DNA of 64,000 nt from Diphasiastrum complanatum (taxonomy: Eukaryota > Streptophyta > Lycopodiopsida > Lycopodiales > Lycopodiaceae). Under the pieces are notes generated by a model, which worked only from the letters and a program-made list of their open reading frames with translations, was not told the DNA's origin and did not search any database. Shown here piece by piece: positions 40,317 through 57,012 of this stretch. Each line of letters opens with the position of its first letter. Positions within the stretch are counted from its first letter, which is position 1. The translations under genes were made by a program, and so were the position numbers. The stretch spans positions 15,008,928 through 15,072,927 of the forward strand of contig CM055094.1 of the NCBI GenBank assembly GCA_029204225.1. Reading direction: 5' to 3'.

Positions 40317-40334
40317 ACTTCAAGCCGTGGATCC

Positions 40335-43109
40335 TGTTGGGGGTATTCCCAACAAAGTGTAAATAAATAAAATCCTCCAATAAAATGTGTTGCGAGGGCA
40401 TGGCATCCTACGTGTATAAGCCCATGGCCCAATGAGCACGCAATTAGAGTTGTAAATAAAATAAGCATGGTAGCACGATTTCTAGCTTGTAGATGAATCT
40501 AGATGTGCAATCAATTCTAGCCAAAGTTCAATCGACCCATTATGAATGTTTTGGATCTGATTTTCTCACAAAAATCACTTGGATGTGGCCATGTAAGATC
40601 TTACAAGTTTTAGAGGGGATATTGGCATGTTCTTGCACAACTAAATGGACAACATGTGAACCCAAAAGTACTCTCTTATACTATAGATAATCACTTTTGA
40701 GTACATTGTTTTACTCATATACAGAATGAGTAGAAGTCAATAATCAACTTGCTTATGGAGCTAAAGCCCAAATTTAGGAGTTACAAAGTTACAATTAAAC
40801 CTGACTTAATCAAAATGTCTAAGCTAATTAAAAAGTCTAAGCTCAAATCTATAACTTTGCCAAAAAGTAGTTCTAGGCCTTAGTTTAGGTACTAACTCTT
40901 TCAAACTAATCTAATTATATATGCTTATGACTTGGACTTATACATGCAAGATGCCAATTGGGCTTTTGTTTTAACAAAAATATTTAAGCAAAAATGTATG
41001 ATAGGACATTGCCCTTTATGAATACCCTTGAGTTTTGTCGGTAGGCTAACTTCCTCCTATACTTCAATTCCCAACACAAACTATTGATCACATATACTAG
41101 GGACAATTATTTTCTATTGATGGTTATTGTACTATGATCCTTTTGCCAAAAGTCAAGTTTTTGAGCTATTTTTTGCTATCCATTTTACCAATTAACTACC
41201 AATGGAGTAAACCAACTACTCAAGTTAATTGTCATTAATGATTCAGAAATCTCAAATGTCTGGGTGCAAATCTTAATTGTACCGTACAACACCACATTTA
41301 GATTGATATCCAAATCACTTTTAAGTTAACGAATAAGACTTTCACAGAAAGATTCATTAACTCTGCAAGTATCTGTTTCAACAATAGTTGATCATATGTC
41401 TATGTTCATCGACTAGGTTAAGTTCACTAAATATCACTAGCAAGTATTTGTTTCAACAATACTTGATCATATGTCTATGTTCACCGACTAGGTTAAGTGC
41501 ACAAAATAACACTACCAACCAGGAATACACAGTAGATTCATAAAAGACTAATCATGCACATATGTGAATAATCTCACTATGACCCAGTACATAAAGACAT
41601 TCTTATCTGGCAGATTCCTCCAAAATCCGCATATGTTACTCTCATATCTCACTGAGAATCTTGTAACTCAGCTACAAAAGATTTCTATTTCTCTTGTGTA
41701 AATAAAATATCTGAGAAATCTTTGAGACTGGGAACACATCCTCTCTCATGAGTTTTCCAATCAACTCACAACTTAGTATTAAAATTTCACTCAATCAACC
41801 CCTCTCTGATCCTAGTACTCCATCTAAGATTAGGTTGATATAACACAGACATCCAAATGATCAAATTCACTTCTATCCTTCACAAACCTAGGATTAGTGA
41901 CTTTTGATCTTACACTGTATTACTTATACTGATTTCTAATTTCAATCCATCTCTATTTCCAAATTGTTCCACACAATCCCTAGAGAATTTCTCTCATCTA
42001 AAATCTGTGCAACTAATAGGTCCCTTAATAGAATCTTACTTATCACTTCACCCCTCTTCTAAAAGAAAATTCCAATTTCTTATAAAAATCTGCTAGAGAG
42101 ATGACAAATGAAAATATCAAAATCATGAAAAGTCAATAATAAGTGCTTTCCAAAGAGGATTCCCTCTATTATACACAAGACTTTTCTTCTAGATATTGTC
42201 AACACGAGTGACAATAATTATCATCTATTTGAGATCTATCTATGCATAAGAGACAATTTGGGATTAAGAAATTGAAAATACCAACATCCTAGAACATTCC
42301 AGATTCCAAGCCTTATCCAAGTAGTAATTCACATTATTATAAACAGTCTTTTAGAAAAGAATAATTTTTATACTAGAAGGATCATATGAATTCAATCTGA
42401 TGTCCAGATTTGATAATTTAAAAGTAGTAAGGGTTATGTAAAAGGTGAGAAATAGCTTTAAGGGCTCTCTAATTTTGTAAATTATGAGACACCATTAATG
42501 AACCTAGACTAAATCTCAAAATTTTCCCATACTATGAATGGGTACTCAAACTTACCATTGATAATCAGATCTTTACAGTCCAAGAATTTCCTTTCTGAAA
42601 TTACTGATGTCCCATATCACCAGCTCTTCCTTCCAGACAATCCTTAGCTGCCATATCTGATATTCTAGAGATCCGAAGAATCAATGTAGAATTCCTATAC
42701 CAAGAGGCACATATCATTATACCCAAACACTGGAGAATCCATAAATTTATTTCCAGATACGAAAGGATGATCCAACCATAAGGCTCCACATGTGGATTAC
42801 CGTCGCATCTTAAGTATTCTAGTTAGTAAAAACTTTATCAATCAAGGATCCATATCCTTAAAAGAAAACCATTTATAGTACTAACAACTTGAATGTGATC
42901 CATATGTTCCTTATTCATCCAAATCATATTAAAATTTACGATCATTCTCTTGGTCATGCATGATATCAAACATGAATTCAATTAAATGAAATCCATTACT
43001 ATGGAATCACTCCATAACTGGTATTATGCAACTTTTTCACAAAGATTATGAAGAAATCCAAATTAAATAACACAACCTCATTTACAAACTCAGATGTTCG
43101 TTTTTCTTC
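40335..43109. other. 3' LTR start of element E, then AT-rich sequence without genes
   Basis: From 40335 the sequence parallels the element B LTR (GGCATCCTACGTGTATAAGC and CAATGAGCAC at about 40400-40440). The similarity fades after about 40.5 kb and the far LTR end was not found. The rest is AT-rich; the only structure seen is a 75-bp tandem duplication (41366-41511). Confidence 0.5.
41366..41511 (+). repeat. 75-bp tandem duplication
   Basis: CAAGTATCTGTTTCAACAAT at 41366 recurs as CAAGTATTTGTTTCAACAAT at 41441; both units run through GATCATATGTCTATGTTCA and GACTAGGTTAAG with a few differences. Confidence 0.9.
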
Positions 43110-44830
<1,721 letters not shown>

Positions 44831-44879
44831 TCCAATTTGTATTTAAAGGCCTCCCCTTTGTTTTGAGGTGCATCTTGAA

Positions 44880-45440
44880 ATAGAGAAGGTCCAAAGGCAG
44901 TGGACCTTTCCTTGGTGTAATGCTCCATTGAAAAAGTTATTAGCAGTAGAAATCATATTTAAATTTAGATTGATTGGAGAAAAAAATCCCAAGAGAATTT
45001 TAAAAATATAGAAGGCCTTCATGTTGTGGGCTTGTCTTTGGTGTAATGCTCCATGGAAAAAGTTATTAGAAGTCTAAATCATGTTTAAAAACAGATTGAT
45101 TTTGGAAGAAATCCCAAGATTGTGGGCCTTTTTTGGGCGTATTTTTGGAAAAACTTCCAGGAGCATCTTAAAATATAGAAGGTTACGAGTTTGTGGGCCT
45201 TTCCTTGGTGTAATGCTCCATTGAAAAAAGTTATTAGAAGTAGAAATCATGTTTAAAAACATATTGATTCTGGAAGAAATCCCAAGAGCATCTTAAAATA
45301 AAGGACCCAAGGTCATGGGCCTTTCCTTGGTGTAATTATAGAAGAAATTCCAAGAGCATCTTAAATAAAGAAGGCCAGTAGGTTGTGGGCCTTTCCTTGG
45401 TGTTGGTGTAATGCTCCATTGAAAACGTTATGAGAAATAG
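44880..45440 (+). repeat. Degenerate tandem array, units about 80-130 bp
   Basis: Four to five copies carry GGGCCTTTCCTTGGTGTAAT, GCTCCATTGAAAAAGTTATT, AGAAATCATGTTTAAAAAC and GGAAGAAATCCCAAGAGCAT, with truncated units among them (for example near 45120-45160 and 45300-45360). Non-coding. The array stops shortly before dispersed repeat copy 2. Confidence 0.85.
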
Positions 45441-45459
45441 AAATTGATGTTTAACAACA

Positions 45460-45640
45460 AGGTAAAGTACAGCTGATAAGTAAAATATAGTACTAGAAAG
45501 CACCAAAAAGCATAACCATTTTCAAGACGTCCAGCTGATACCTGCCACCATCCCACAAAACAAAACCGCTCAAGTTAGTTTAGTGAGGAAGACAGGTGTC
45601 ATAGCTGAACGACAGTTGTTATTCATGTCCAAAAGAAGTT
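45460..45640 (+). repeat. Dispersed repeat, copy 2
   Basis: CAGCTGATACCTGCCACCAT (45533) to GTTGTTATTCATGTCC (45630), plus the preceding AAAGTACAGCTGATAAGTAAA. It matches 50585-50747 closely and 16062-16165 more distantly. Confidence 0.8.
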
Positions 45641-46815
45641 ATACTACTTAACAGCTTTGAATAGCATTTCAAAACATAGTCCAGTCTTTCCAAACACACA
45701 GTGTTTTAGCGATAGGCCAAGCCGTTATATCACCATATCAGGGCGAGTGCAATACTGATCAGCTTAGGATCAATTGGTCCGTATCAGTTCGTTTTAATCA
45801 AAGAGGAGTATGAGAAGTTTAAATCGTTAAGAGTTTTATTTAGCCAAAAGACTTGGTGTGAACACGTGTGCTGATATCAGAGCAGATCCATGCTATACTG
45901 ATCCAAGTGACCCTTACGACGTAAGCTATGTCACACACTGCTATTTATACTCCTGAGCATATCCATGCTTTCCAGTTGTATCTCACCAAAAGTCTAAAGT
46001 AACACTAATAGAGGAAAGGTAAAGTGTTACCCTGAATGTTATATCAGAATGATATAATATCCACGGTATAAGGACACTGTATAAGAAAGATGTGATTAAA
46101 ACAGAGTGAGAGACTACCAATGATTATACTGGCTAGTAGGGCAGATCCGTGCCATTCTACTTTCTTAGTATAAACTATGATTCTTACACATATCCATGTT
46201 GTCTAAGATCATAATACTAGAGTCCTTACTGTTACTTTCAATGACCAATTATTTCAAGGTATTTTTGTTTGATTTGAGTGTGGTCTTATGTCATTACTTA
46301 CTTTTGAACAAGGGAAGTCGAAAAGCGGAAGGAACGGGTGAATTTATGTAGAGTGAAGGTATATCATAGCCTTTATGGAACCAAAACTACCTTACTTACT
46401 GAAGTTGTGAAAAGTATATTTAAACCCAAAAAGTGTACATGAATAGTTTTCGACGTAGCTTCTTGAGCGGCAGCCAGAAAAAGTTATTAAACGACTGAGT
46501 TCTTACTCTTTTAGAATATAAGAAAGCCAAGAAACTGTGAAGTGAGCATATTGCTTCAAAAAGTTATGCAGAAAGCACTTTACAAGACATCTTTTGACTA
46601 TGTTAGTAAACTTACAACGTAGAGATCCAGTTGGTTGCATACCTTTCGATAGTGAGTAGTCGGTTCAAGAAAGAACCAAGTAATATTCTGATGAAGCCAA
46701 AGCAGTATAAGGAAGCTACAACATGAGATATCATTAGCTTCATAGAATGAGACCACAAATTTTATGAACACTTGTAAAGAGAGCACATAAGAAAGAGTTA
46801 TGTTTGAATGTGTCC
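45641..46815. other. No gene seen
   Basis: AT-rich sequence between the dispersed repeat and the hairpin array. Loose repeats of the type CAGATCC(A/G)TGC and CATATCCATG occur (45886, 45959, 46143, 46193), with no coding support. Confidence 0.45.
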
Positions 46816-47275
46816 GTCCTTCCATCGCTGGTTGGAGGAGGCTAATAAAGTGAAGAATTCTATGAACAGATAGCACGAGTTCATGGTCCATCACTGGACA
46901 GTTAGCCATACATGAATTTATAGTATTATCATCTGAAAGGGAGACCACTCTCTTGTCCATCGCTGGAATAGCAGGGTCTCTATGTGTAGATTTGGTGAGT
47001 AAATGTGAGTCTATCATGCCTATGTAATCCATTGCTGGATAGAACATAGCACTATCAAAAAAGCATAAAGTATGTGCAGGAGTGGGGCAGCCCTCCATCG
47101 CTGTCACTGAGCCATAAGGAGCAAGCAAAAGCATGGAAAAATTGTGGTTACATCATTACTATCACCTGTGATTTCAGAGAATTATCACATAACCACAACT
47201 GTCCATCGCTGCCTATTGAGACAGGGTGGACGGTTTCAAGAATCAAAAAGTGACATTGTTGTCCATCGTTGGACC
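46816..47275 (+). repeat. Array of seven short GTCCA-(4 nt)-TGGAC hairpins spaced about 68 bp
   Basis: TCCATCGCTGG or close variants start at 46821, 46887, 46956, 47028, 47094, 47202 and 47262. Several are perfect mini-hairpins: GTCCATCACTGGAC (46886) and GTCCATCGTTGGAC (47261). Spacing is 66, 69, 72, 66, 108 and 60 bp, while sequence between copies is not visibly conserved. It lies immediately before the direct repeat of the Penelope-like element. Confidence 0.75.
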
Positions 47276-47299
47276 TCAATGTGTTCTTGCCCTATCACA

Positions 47300-47781
47300 G
47301 CCTTTACATGGTTTAGAGAGATGAGTGGCATATCAAAGCATAACATTATTAAAGCAACCTTCTCCGAAAGTAGATTAAATTCCAACGGAATGTAAGAGAG
47401 AAGCAAATACATGCTGTAAGCTGTCAGATCGCTTCTCCATAGGTAGGTAGGGCGCACTTTCAGCGAGTGTCAGAGGAGCAGAGTTCTTCACCAGTGTTGT
47501 AAAGCAAAAAGGATTGAAAAGAGCATGCACTTATAGTGCCCGGTAAGGTAGTAACCTGGAAGGAGAGAGTGGGAGTGGGAAATTCTATTTCCCTCCAAAT
47601 TATTTTAAACGGACCAAACCATTTCAAATATTTGCGGGAAACCTTCTAAGTAAACAATAGAACTTCATCATATGCAAGGGTATAGCAATAAAAACCTTGT
47701 AAGTTTGAAGTAGCGGTACGTCAGTATCTTACCACATTTTCTGTTTAATATAGTAGGGTGAAACTGAACAAAGGAGCATCC

Positions 47782-47783
<2 letters not shown>
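47300..47783 (-). repeat. Pseudo-LTR copy 1 (3' side of the ORF on the minus strand)
   Basis: 484 bp, near-identical in order to 49896-50370 with scattered substitutions and small indels (for example GGGCGCACTTTCAGCGAGTG against GGGGGCACTTTCAACGAGTG). Confidence 0.9.
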
Positions 47784-47828
<45 letters not shown>

Positions 47829-47880
47829 TCACCAACCGACCCGCAGTCAGCGAATCCCTTTGGGGGCCTAAAAGGGGTAG

Positions 47881-49860
47881 CTAACTGCCCACTACAAGAA
47901 CATCAATATCATGTGGTAACGTGTACGACAAACTGGGGAAGAATTTCGAAGAAAGTAACTTATTGATGATACGACATAGCTTATCTCTCATAAAACCATT
48001 TTTTTGAAAAGCATCAACAAGTATTCCAACCTCATTAAGAAAAGTCTCTTGCAAGTTACAACAATACATTGCGGCAATGACTTGTGAAACAATAACTTTA
48101 TATGAATTATAGATTGGTCTGTTTGAAGCAAGATGTATATATTGTAAGTAAGAAAAGGGTAGTTCTCTTCTTTTGTCGTATTTAGAAAGACAAGTCAGGC
48201 CGGATTTACTATCGAAGGAAATAGAAATATTTGAAAAGCTGATTTTATTGCCTTCAGTCCTTTTTTTTCTATTTCTAAAAAGTCCAGGGAATAGATCCAG
48301 AATGGGTTATTAGGGTTTCTTACCTGTGTTTTGTCCATAAAAAATTCGATATTAGGGTTATTGATGAAGCAAATGTCATCTATATATCTAAAAGAATGCT
48401 GAAAGTCATTCACGAACGAGGTTAGGCCCAGTTTAGCAAGTCTTTTGATAAATTGTGCTTAAAAAAAGGAAAGATACCAATTGCACCATGTAGGTGAGCA
48501 GGAAAAACCCATAGGGACACCTCGTATCTGTCTCCAAGTTTTGTTTCCTAGTCTGACAGTACAATTATCAATCAAGAAGTCGTTCCATTGATAGAGTAAG
48601 TTTATATTCAAAGTGTGCCAGTCTTGTGATTGTTTTGCCTTCCATGACCAATTGAAAACTTCGCGTGAATGATTCCATTTAAAGTATATAAGTTCACGTC
48701 TGGAATATTTAAAGATGTATTTTATTGCCTTTTTCATAACAGTTTTTAAACCCTTTGGGCCATCTAGGGGAATATTCTCGTAACATTTTGAGATATTTGG
48801 GACCCACATATTGGTAATCAAAGATGGTAGATTTAGATAGAATTCCATTGATGACTCACATTGCCAATGTAAAATCGTATCAGCTCTAAGGATACTTTTG
48901 TATGTATTCACCTTAAGGCCTGCTCCTTCCATGAGAAAGGGTGACAACATACCAAGAACTCTGGTGAAAAATTTGGCAAGTATGGTAAAACAACAACTGT
49001 GAGCATTGGTAATCCATTTGAAAGAGTCTTTGTGGGCTTCAAAAGTTCAGAGGAGGTAAGGTAGAGAATTGTTGTCCAGAAGTAGTTTGTTCTTTGCAAT
49101 CTTATTTTTGGAAAGAGATTCAGTATTTCCATGAAGCCATTTGCCTTTCTAATATGACTTAAAACGATACTTTTACAAAACGTATCATGTTCCTTTTTTG
49201 TTTTACTGTCTAAAGAATCATAAGAAGGTAGGAATTCCATAAGTTTAAACCATCCATAATAAAGCTCCAAAGCGACTTCGTTCACATTGGCTTGTCTAAG
49301 AGTAATATGATTTAGGCCTTTTTCTAGTGATTCTTGTAAGAGAGAACTATTAATAATCTTACAATTTGTGCAAATGACATGGACAAATTTTTCAGAGATA
49401 AAGTTCTTGAAATGGTTAAAAGCATAACATTGACAAGGATGAATGTTATCTATATCAAAATGGCAAAACGCATCATCAGGAAAATACCATTCACATTTAA
49501 CACTTGGTAGATAAGTCCAGTCGAGCGTAATATCATAAAAGAGTTTGTCAACAGTACCAAAAATCCTACGTAAAATGTGAGCCTAAAAATGTTTCACATG
49601 GATAAACTCAAATACTCTATTTCGGTACCATAAATGTAAAAACAGTCTCCCTGAGTGGCTACTAGTGAAAAACTGGAGACGTTCGGTTGTTGAAATGCTG
49701 ATTTGTCTTTAACACTGTCTTTTTCATCCTACACATCGATTAGAATCTGTAAAATTCAGCTTTCTAATAGGTAAGTCCTCTTTGTTTCCACTGCTCTGTC
49801 CTTCCTTTGCTTTGTTATCTGAGACACGCTTTTTCTTCCCTGCTCCTGAACCGGAATTGA
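47881..49860 (-). pseudogene. Penelope-like reverse transcriptase (Naiad/Chlamys-like features), frame-shifted
   Basis: Read on the minus strand. N-terminal part (49860-49560): Lys-rich SGAGKKKRVSDNKAKEGQSS (nuclear-targeting-like), then a broken stretch. 49520-49290: DIDNIHPCQCYAFNHF and VICTNCKIINSSLLQESLEK then GLNHI, which fits the CxC and DKG (here EKG) motifs reported upstream of RT in the Naiad/Chlamys clade (recalled). RT: motif A region NISKCYENIPLDGP, where Asn stands for the catalytic Asp; GVPMGFSCSPTWCNWYLS (motif B); FRYIDDICFINNP (motif C, intact). C-terminal thumb: HLASNRPIYNSYKVIVS and CCNLQETFLNEVGILVDAFQ, with TAG at 47881. Frame shifts lie near 48940, 48430 and 48190. No GIY-YIG endonuclease motif was found on either side of the RT. 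It is inactive. Confidence 0.85.
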
Positions 49861-49895
49861 CTGAGTTTGGATTATTCAAATTAAAAGAGCTCGTG

Positions 49896-50508
<613 letters not shown>

Positions 50509-50579
50509 CAAAACTACACTTAGTTCCTCTTGATAAAGCAAGATTGAAATCTTTTAAAGCCTTTATTCATAATCCAACA

Positions 50580-50750
50580 AGTTAAAGTATAGTTGAAAAG
50601 TAAAATACAGTACTATAAAACATAGCCACTTTCAAGACATCCAGCTGATACCTGCCACCATCCTACACAACAAAACCGCTCAAGATAGTTTAATGAGGAA
50701 GAGGTGTGTCATGGCTGAACGTCAGTTGTTATTCATGTCCAAAAAAAATT
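50580..50750 (+). repeat. Dispersed repeat, copy 3
   Basis: CAGCTGATACCTGCCACCAT (50643) with the same downstream order as copy 2 (AACAAAACCGCTCAAG, GAGGAAGA, GTTGTTATTCATGTCC). Confidence 0.85.
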
Positions 50751-52111
<1,361 letters not shown>

Positions 52112-53640
52112 TGGCAGCATTGTCGGAGATAGACAAATAAAGTTGATACAAACTAACAACTTTATCTCCATCCCTAGTGTATGTCAAATAAAGTTGTTCG
52201 ACTAGAAAGATATCAAAAATTTTGCGATGATTTTTTCAGAAGTCTTTAGGTATTTTTGCAAAGAGGAGATTCACCCCTAGAATTTAAACAAAACCTTCTT
52301 TGGTAATCTTCCTAATCCTGAAAATTTACCTAAAAACCTTATGCTGCAGCTGAACCAGGTTCTGATGTTGTAAATTCAGTTCCTGATTCGGATCATGAGC
52401 CTGAATCGATTATGGAAGGCCCTAGTCCCCGTTTTACTTCAATCTCGAAGATCAAATATGACTATTTTAAAGAAACATCTTCAAATGATGCTGATAGTTA
52501 TGTTTCATAGTTTGAGTCAATTGCTAACTTGAACAACGAAGGTACTGATGCTGACAAGCTGTGGATATTTCCTGGTCTTCTTAAAAAGCAAGCGTGCATA
52601 TGGTACATCCAATTTGAACCAGGACGTGTCGCTACTTGGTAACTGCTGAAAGATGTGTTTCTGAACCAGTTCAGAGAAATTGGTTATTCATCTAGAGTTC
52701 TTGGACGACTCAACAATGTACAGAATAATCTCTTCAAAGGTACACACAGAAAATAAAGAATCTCATTGGAAAATTGATTGGTGTGTACCCCGTCACGATG
52801 CAGGTCGATGGGGTTTTGGCAAGGTTACCACCGAAAATTGATTGATATTGTAGAAAAGGAGATATGACTTCTCTATCAGCAGTCACAGCAAGCGCTGAGA
52901 ACTATGAGACTTCCAAGTTAGCACACAAAAGACGTTCTACCAGACGAACTCGAAAGTCTAAGCATGACACCAGCAATAGTGAAGATGAATCTAAATCTAA
53001 ATCCAGTTCAAGTTCTTTTAGTTCTGAGTCTGATTCCAGTGATTCATCAGATACAAAAACTGATAATATGGATTGAAGGAAGAAACAAAAGTCCAAACGA
53101 AAAGAAGATAACAAAACCACTGAGGACAAGTCTACGACCTCTAAAGTTGAAACGCTTTGGAAAAGTAATATGGCTGATCTTATAAGAAGTTCAACGATCT
53201 GAAAATTCAAATTTTAGAAGTTGTAGACAAGGGACCGAAGGCTTCTTCTTCGAACTCAGGAATATGGTTCTGGGCATTCTAAAGAAGATTACAAATCTAT
53301 GAATGTAAAGTATGTTGAAGATCCTTCTCAAGAAGTGCTCTTTATATTTCAAGATGATGTGACTACCAATTTTGTTCAGGGTACCACAACACCAACTCAA
53401 CAAGGCAAACCAAAGTTTTTGCACCAAAAAGATACAATCCACCTGAATTTGTTGGTCTTGTAATCAATGCTTCCAGTTCGACAAAAATTGTTTCAGGAAA
53501 TTGCTCTAACTGTGGTAAACCAGGACATTTTTCACCTGATTGTCCATAGCCATGGAAGCCGATCAGATATATACCTTTATGTTTGAATTGCAAATAACCC
53601 GACTACAAGTATCTGGATTGTCCACAACCGTAGAAGCTGA
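52112..53640 (+). pseudogene. Element F: gypsy-type PBS and Gag relic with zinc knuckle
   Basis: TGGCAGCATTGTCGGAGA at 52112-52129 resembles the tRNA-Asp-type PBS of element B (14 of 18). Gag follows in broken frames: DADKLWIFPGLLKKQACIWY (about 52550), VATW, LLKDVFLNQFREIGYSSRVL (about 52645), a Ser/Asp-rich region (52864-53076: SKSSSSSFSSESDSSDSSDT) and zinc knuckle CSNCGKPGHFSPDC (about 53502), with a second decayed one after it. TAG or TAA replaces expected Gln at 52508, 53547, 53595 and 53631. The relic ends exactly where the LTR of element G starts. No pol remains. Confidence 0.7.
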
Positions 53641-54065
53641 TGGAAAAATCTAGATGTGCAAATTGTGCAAATTCAAAATTCCACAAAATTCTAGTAACGA
53701 ACTGATAGAAATCTCTCAAACGATTCGCGAACAATTTCGCGAAACTGTTCTGATAACGAATAATTTCTGCTCGAGAAGAATTCGCGATCTAGTCAAGCTC
53801 TGCAACGAAACGAAACGAAACGAAACGAAACAAGACGAAAGAGAAGAATTCACGAAAAGGTCAATCAGGCTCTTTAACGAGACGAAACAAAACTATACAA
53901 AACGAAGTGAAATGAAATGAAATTTAAGTGAGCTCTGAAATTGATTTATGCTTATAGCCAAGTGATCGCGAAGCGAAGCACGAAACGAAAACATTCACGA
54001 ATAAAAAAAAATAGTGTGGAATTCAGATATGATTGCTGGTCACTGTCGGCTATATCATTCCTACA
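53641..54065 (-). repeat. 3' LTR of element G
   Basis: On the minus strand it runs TGTAGGAATGATATAGCC to ATCTAGATTTTTCCA (425 bp). It is rich in ACGAA/CGAAA units (plus strand CGAAACGAAACGAAACGAAA at 53811). Confidence 0.85.
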
Positions 54066-55273
54066 ATCCTCCTCTGCTCCCTCTATCACAGTTGGCAAAT
54101 CATAGCACTGTCTTTCAAGAACTTCAAAACTGACAAGATCATCGTTGGCCATTGTTCTACTTCTTCTACCTTGAGTGATCAGGGTACTAGTACTTGCATC
54201 AACAACGTTGCATGCTTTGTCTGAGAAAGTTACACGCATCCCTACATCAGCTACTTTTGCCACTGATAGCAAGTCTTGCTGCAGTGTAGGCATGAACATA
54301 ACATATTTGAGTCGTCTGTCTCTGCCATTCGTGTTGAGCCACAGTGAACCAATACCATTCACTTGATGTTTTGATCCATCTCCAAGAATGATAAATCTTG
54401 ATGGATATGCACTTAAAAAATCAGACATTATTTGTCTTGATGTAACGAAGTGTGAGGTAGCTCCTGAGTCAGGGATTACCTCCTGTGTGTCAGGTGTTGA
54501 CACTGCACACATGTCTGCACAAATGTAGGTGGTCGAATTACCATGATTTGATCTTTCTTCGCCCATTTTTGAGCCCTCTGGCTCCTCGACATAGGACGAA
54601 CTATTATTGTTCTCCTATCTGCTTTGTGCTGATTTGTTTCTTGGGTTCAGACGGCAGTCCATGGCTACATGACCTTCTTGTGACAGTGGATACACTCAAT
54701 TTTCAGATTGAGCCAACACGAATTAAGAGTATGTCCTTCGTGTTTGCATCTCACGCATGTCTTCTTGTCTCCACTTTGTTGTTTTGACATTCCTTTATTC
54801 TTCCATTTGTCTTTGCTGGTTTCTTCTGCTTGCTGATCACGATCCTAGACTCCCTCTTAGACTTGAATTGTTTCTTTGTCTTCTCCTTGTTGTTGTAGAG
54901 GGCTTGGTCAAAAGCATCTTTGTGATCAAGGTGTTATCGAGCCTCAATTTCTTCTCGAATTTCGACAATTGCCTTTTCGAGTGTCATTGTAGGATCCTTT
55001 GCTAGCAGTCTTCTGGTTGTTTGGAAGAATCCTGGTAAGGCTCTCAACAGATAAGTGAGCTGCTTCTCTGCTGACACTGTATTTTCTGTTCCAGAATTGT
55101 GTTGTGAAAGGAAGAGATCCTTCATCTTTCTTACAAAAGAAGTGAGGTCTTTGCCATCCCACTGCAGGTTTGTCAGCTGATCCTCAAGCATCATTATCTG
55201 ACTGCGTGATTTCGTCTGAAATCTTGTGAGTAGTGTATCCCACATCTCTTTTGTTTTAGAGGGTGTAGCCAGG

Positions 55274-56085
<812 letters not shown>

Positions 56086-56086
56086 G

Positions 56087-56104
56087 TGGCGCCGTTGTCG
56101 GGGA
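56087..56104 (+). promoter_or_regulatory. Primer binding site, tRNA-Asp type (element B)
   Basis: TGGCGCCGTTGTCGGGGA, one base after the 5' LTR. Confidence 0.9.
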
Positions 56105-57012
56105 GCACCACACACTCGTTTCGCCGCATAGCTTTCTTACTCGCTTTCTCTTTTCCTCTATCTCTCTCTTTCTTCTCTCTCATCATTCTTTTTCATAAAA
56201 AAAAATCGAATTTTAAGGGTAGAATAGTGTGAGTAGTGTTAGTTTTTGCCGTTTTTTCGTAATTTTTTTGTTTGTTTGCACTATAGGGAGAGATTGTGGA
56301 GTGGGAGGATTAGATCCAAGCACCCAATCCTTTCATTACATAAAATCCATAAAAATCAGAAAAAAAAAAAGCTCAAAATCTGTTTTTGGAGGGAAAAAGA
56401 GAGCCAAAATCTCATCAGATTTTGATTTCTCAAAAACCAGCAAGAACTAACCTTCGCATGACTGGCAGCAACTCCAAGGTACTGTCCCAGACCTGCATAG
56501 AAGCCTGTGAAGGTTACTTCCCAATAGATTTTGAAAAAACAGAGAAAAACCCATAAAAATTCAAAAATCCCTTGTAAAAATAAAAAAAAAATTCAAAACT
56601 CAAAACTAACCTTTGCAGAGCTCTCTGAAGTTCCATCTCACTGAGACAAGGACACAAAGAAGTCTGCGTGAGTTAGATTCCAAAAAAAGTGCCCCTGTGA
56701 AGGTTTCCAAGTGTTGAAAGTTCCAGAATTCACACATGTGGGGAATGTCCACAAGAGTGACTGATCTTGATTAAGCTTTGTGATTGGCACAGTACCCTGA
56801 TTCTAGATTGTTCAACAAGATCTAGTTCAGAAGATATGGCTAATTCACAATCTAGCATGCTAATCAATAGACTATGATAGCAATGAATCAAAGAATGATT
56901 AAAAGTACAAAATTACAATGCATAAGCATTAACCTCAACACGAGTTAGAGAGAGAGAGAGCTAGAGAGATAACAAGAAGTACCTTCTGCTTTGGAGATCA
57001 TCCAAGTACCAG
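56105..57012 (+). other. Leader of element B
   Basis: No protein-coding support. At 56448-56516 the sequence AACCTTCGCATGACTGGCAG, ACTGTCCCAGACCTGCATAG mirrors the leader of element A at about 31806-31875, so the two leaders share origin although most GCGAGAGTT motifs are lost here. Confidence 0.75.

Larger units (their letters stand above)
36590..40334 (+). mobile_element. Element E: related non-autonomous or rearranged element with an unusual long ORF
   Basis: It starts with leader-like sequence (AACTCTCGCAAGG at about 36632; CGAGAGTTGAACCCTCGCAG at about 36739), then a TATA box (36923), a broken ORF of about 1,000 codons (37192-40261), a 20-nt hairpin (40297-40316) and an LTR start (TGTTGGGGGTATT at 40335) that resembles the LTR start of element B. 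The left end is a junction inside the RT of element A. Confidence 0.55.

Noticed and set aside
46598-47134. Minus-strand 178-codon open frame
   Set aside because: No motif or family likeness; it overlaps the hairpin array and repeats PAMD-like residues only because of that array.
46816-47275. CRISPR-like array
   Set aside because: Short motif with regular spacing, but the context is a eukaryotic nuclear genome, repeats are about 11-14 bp, and there are no cas genes.
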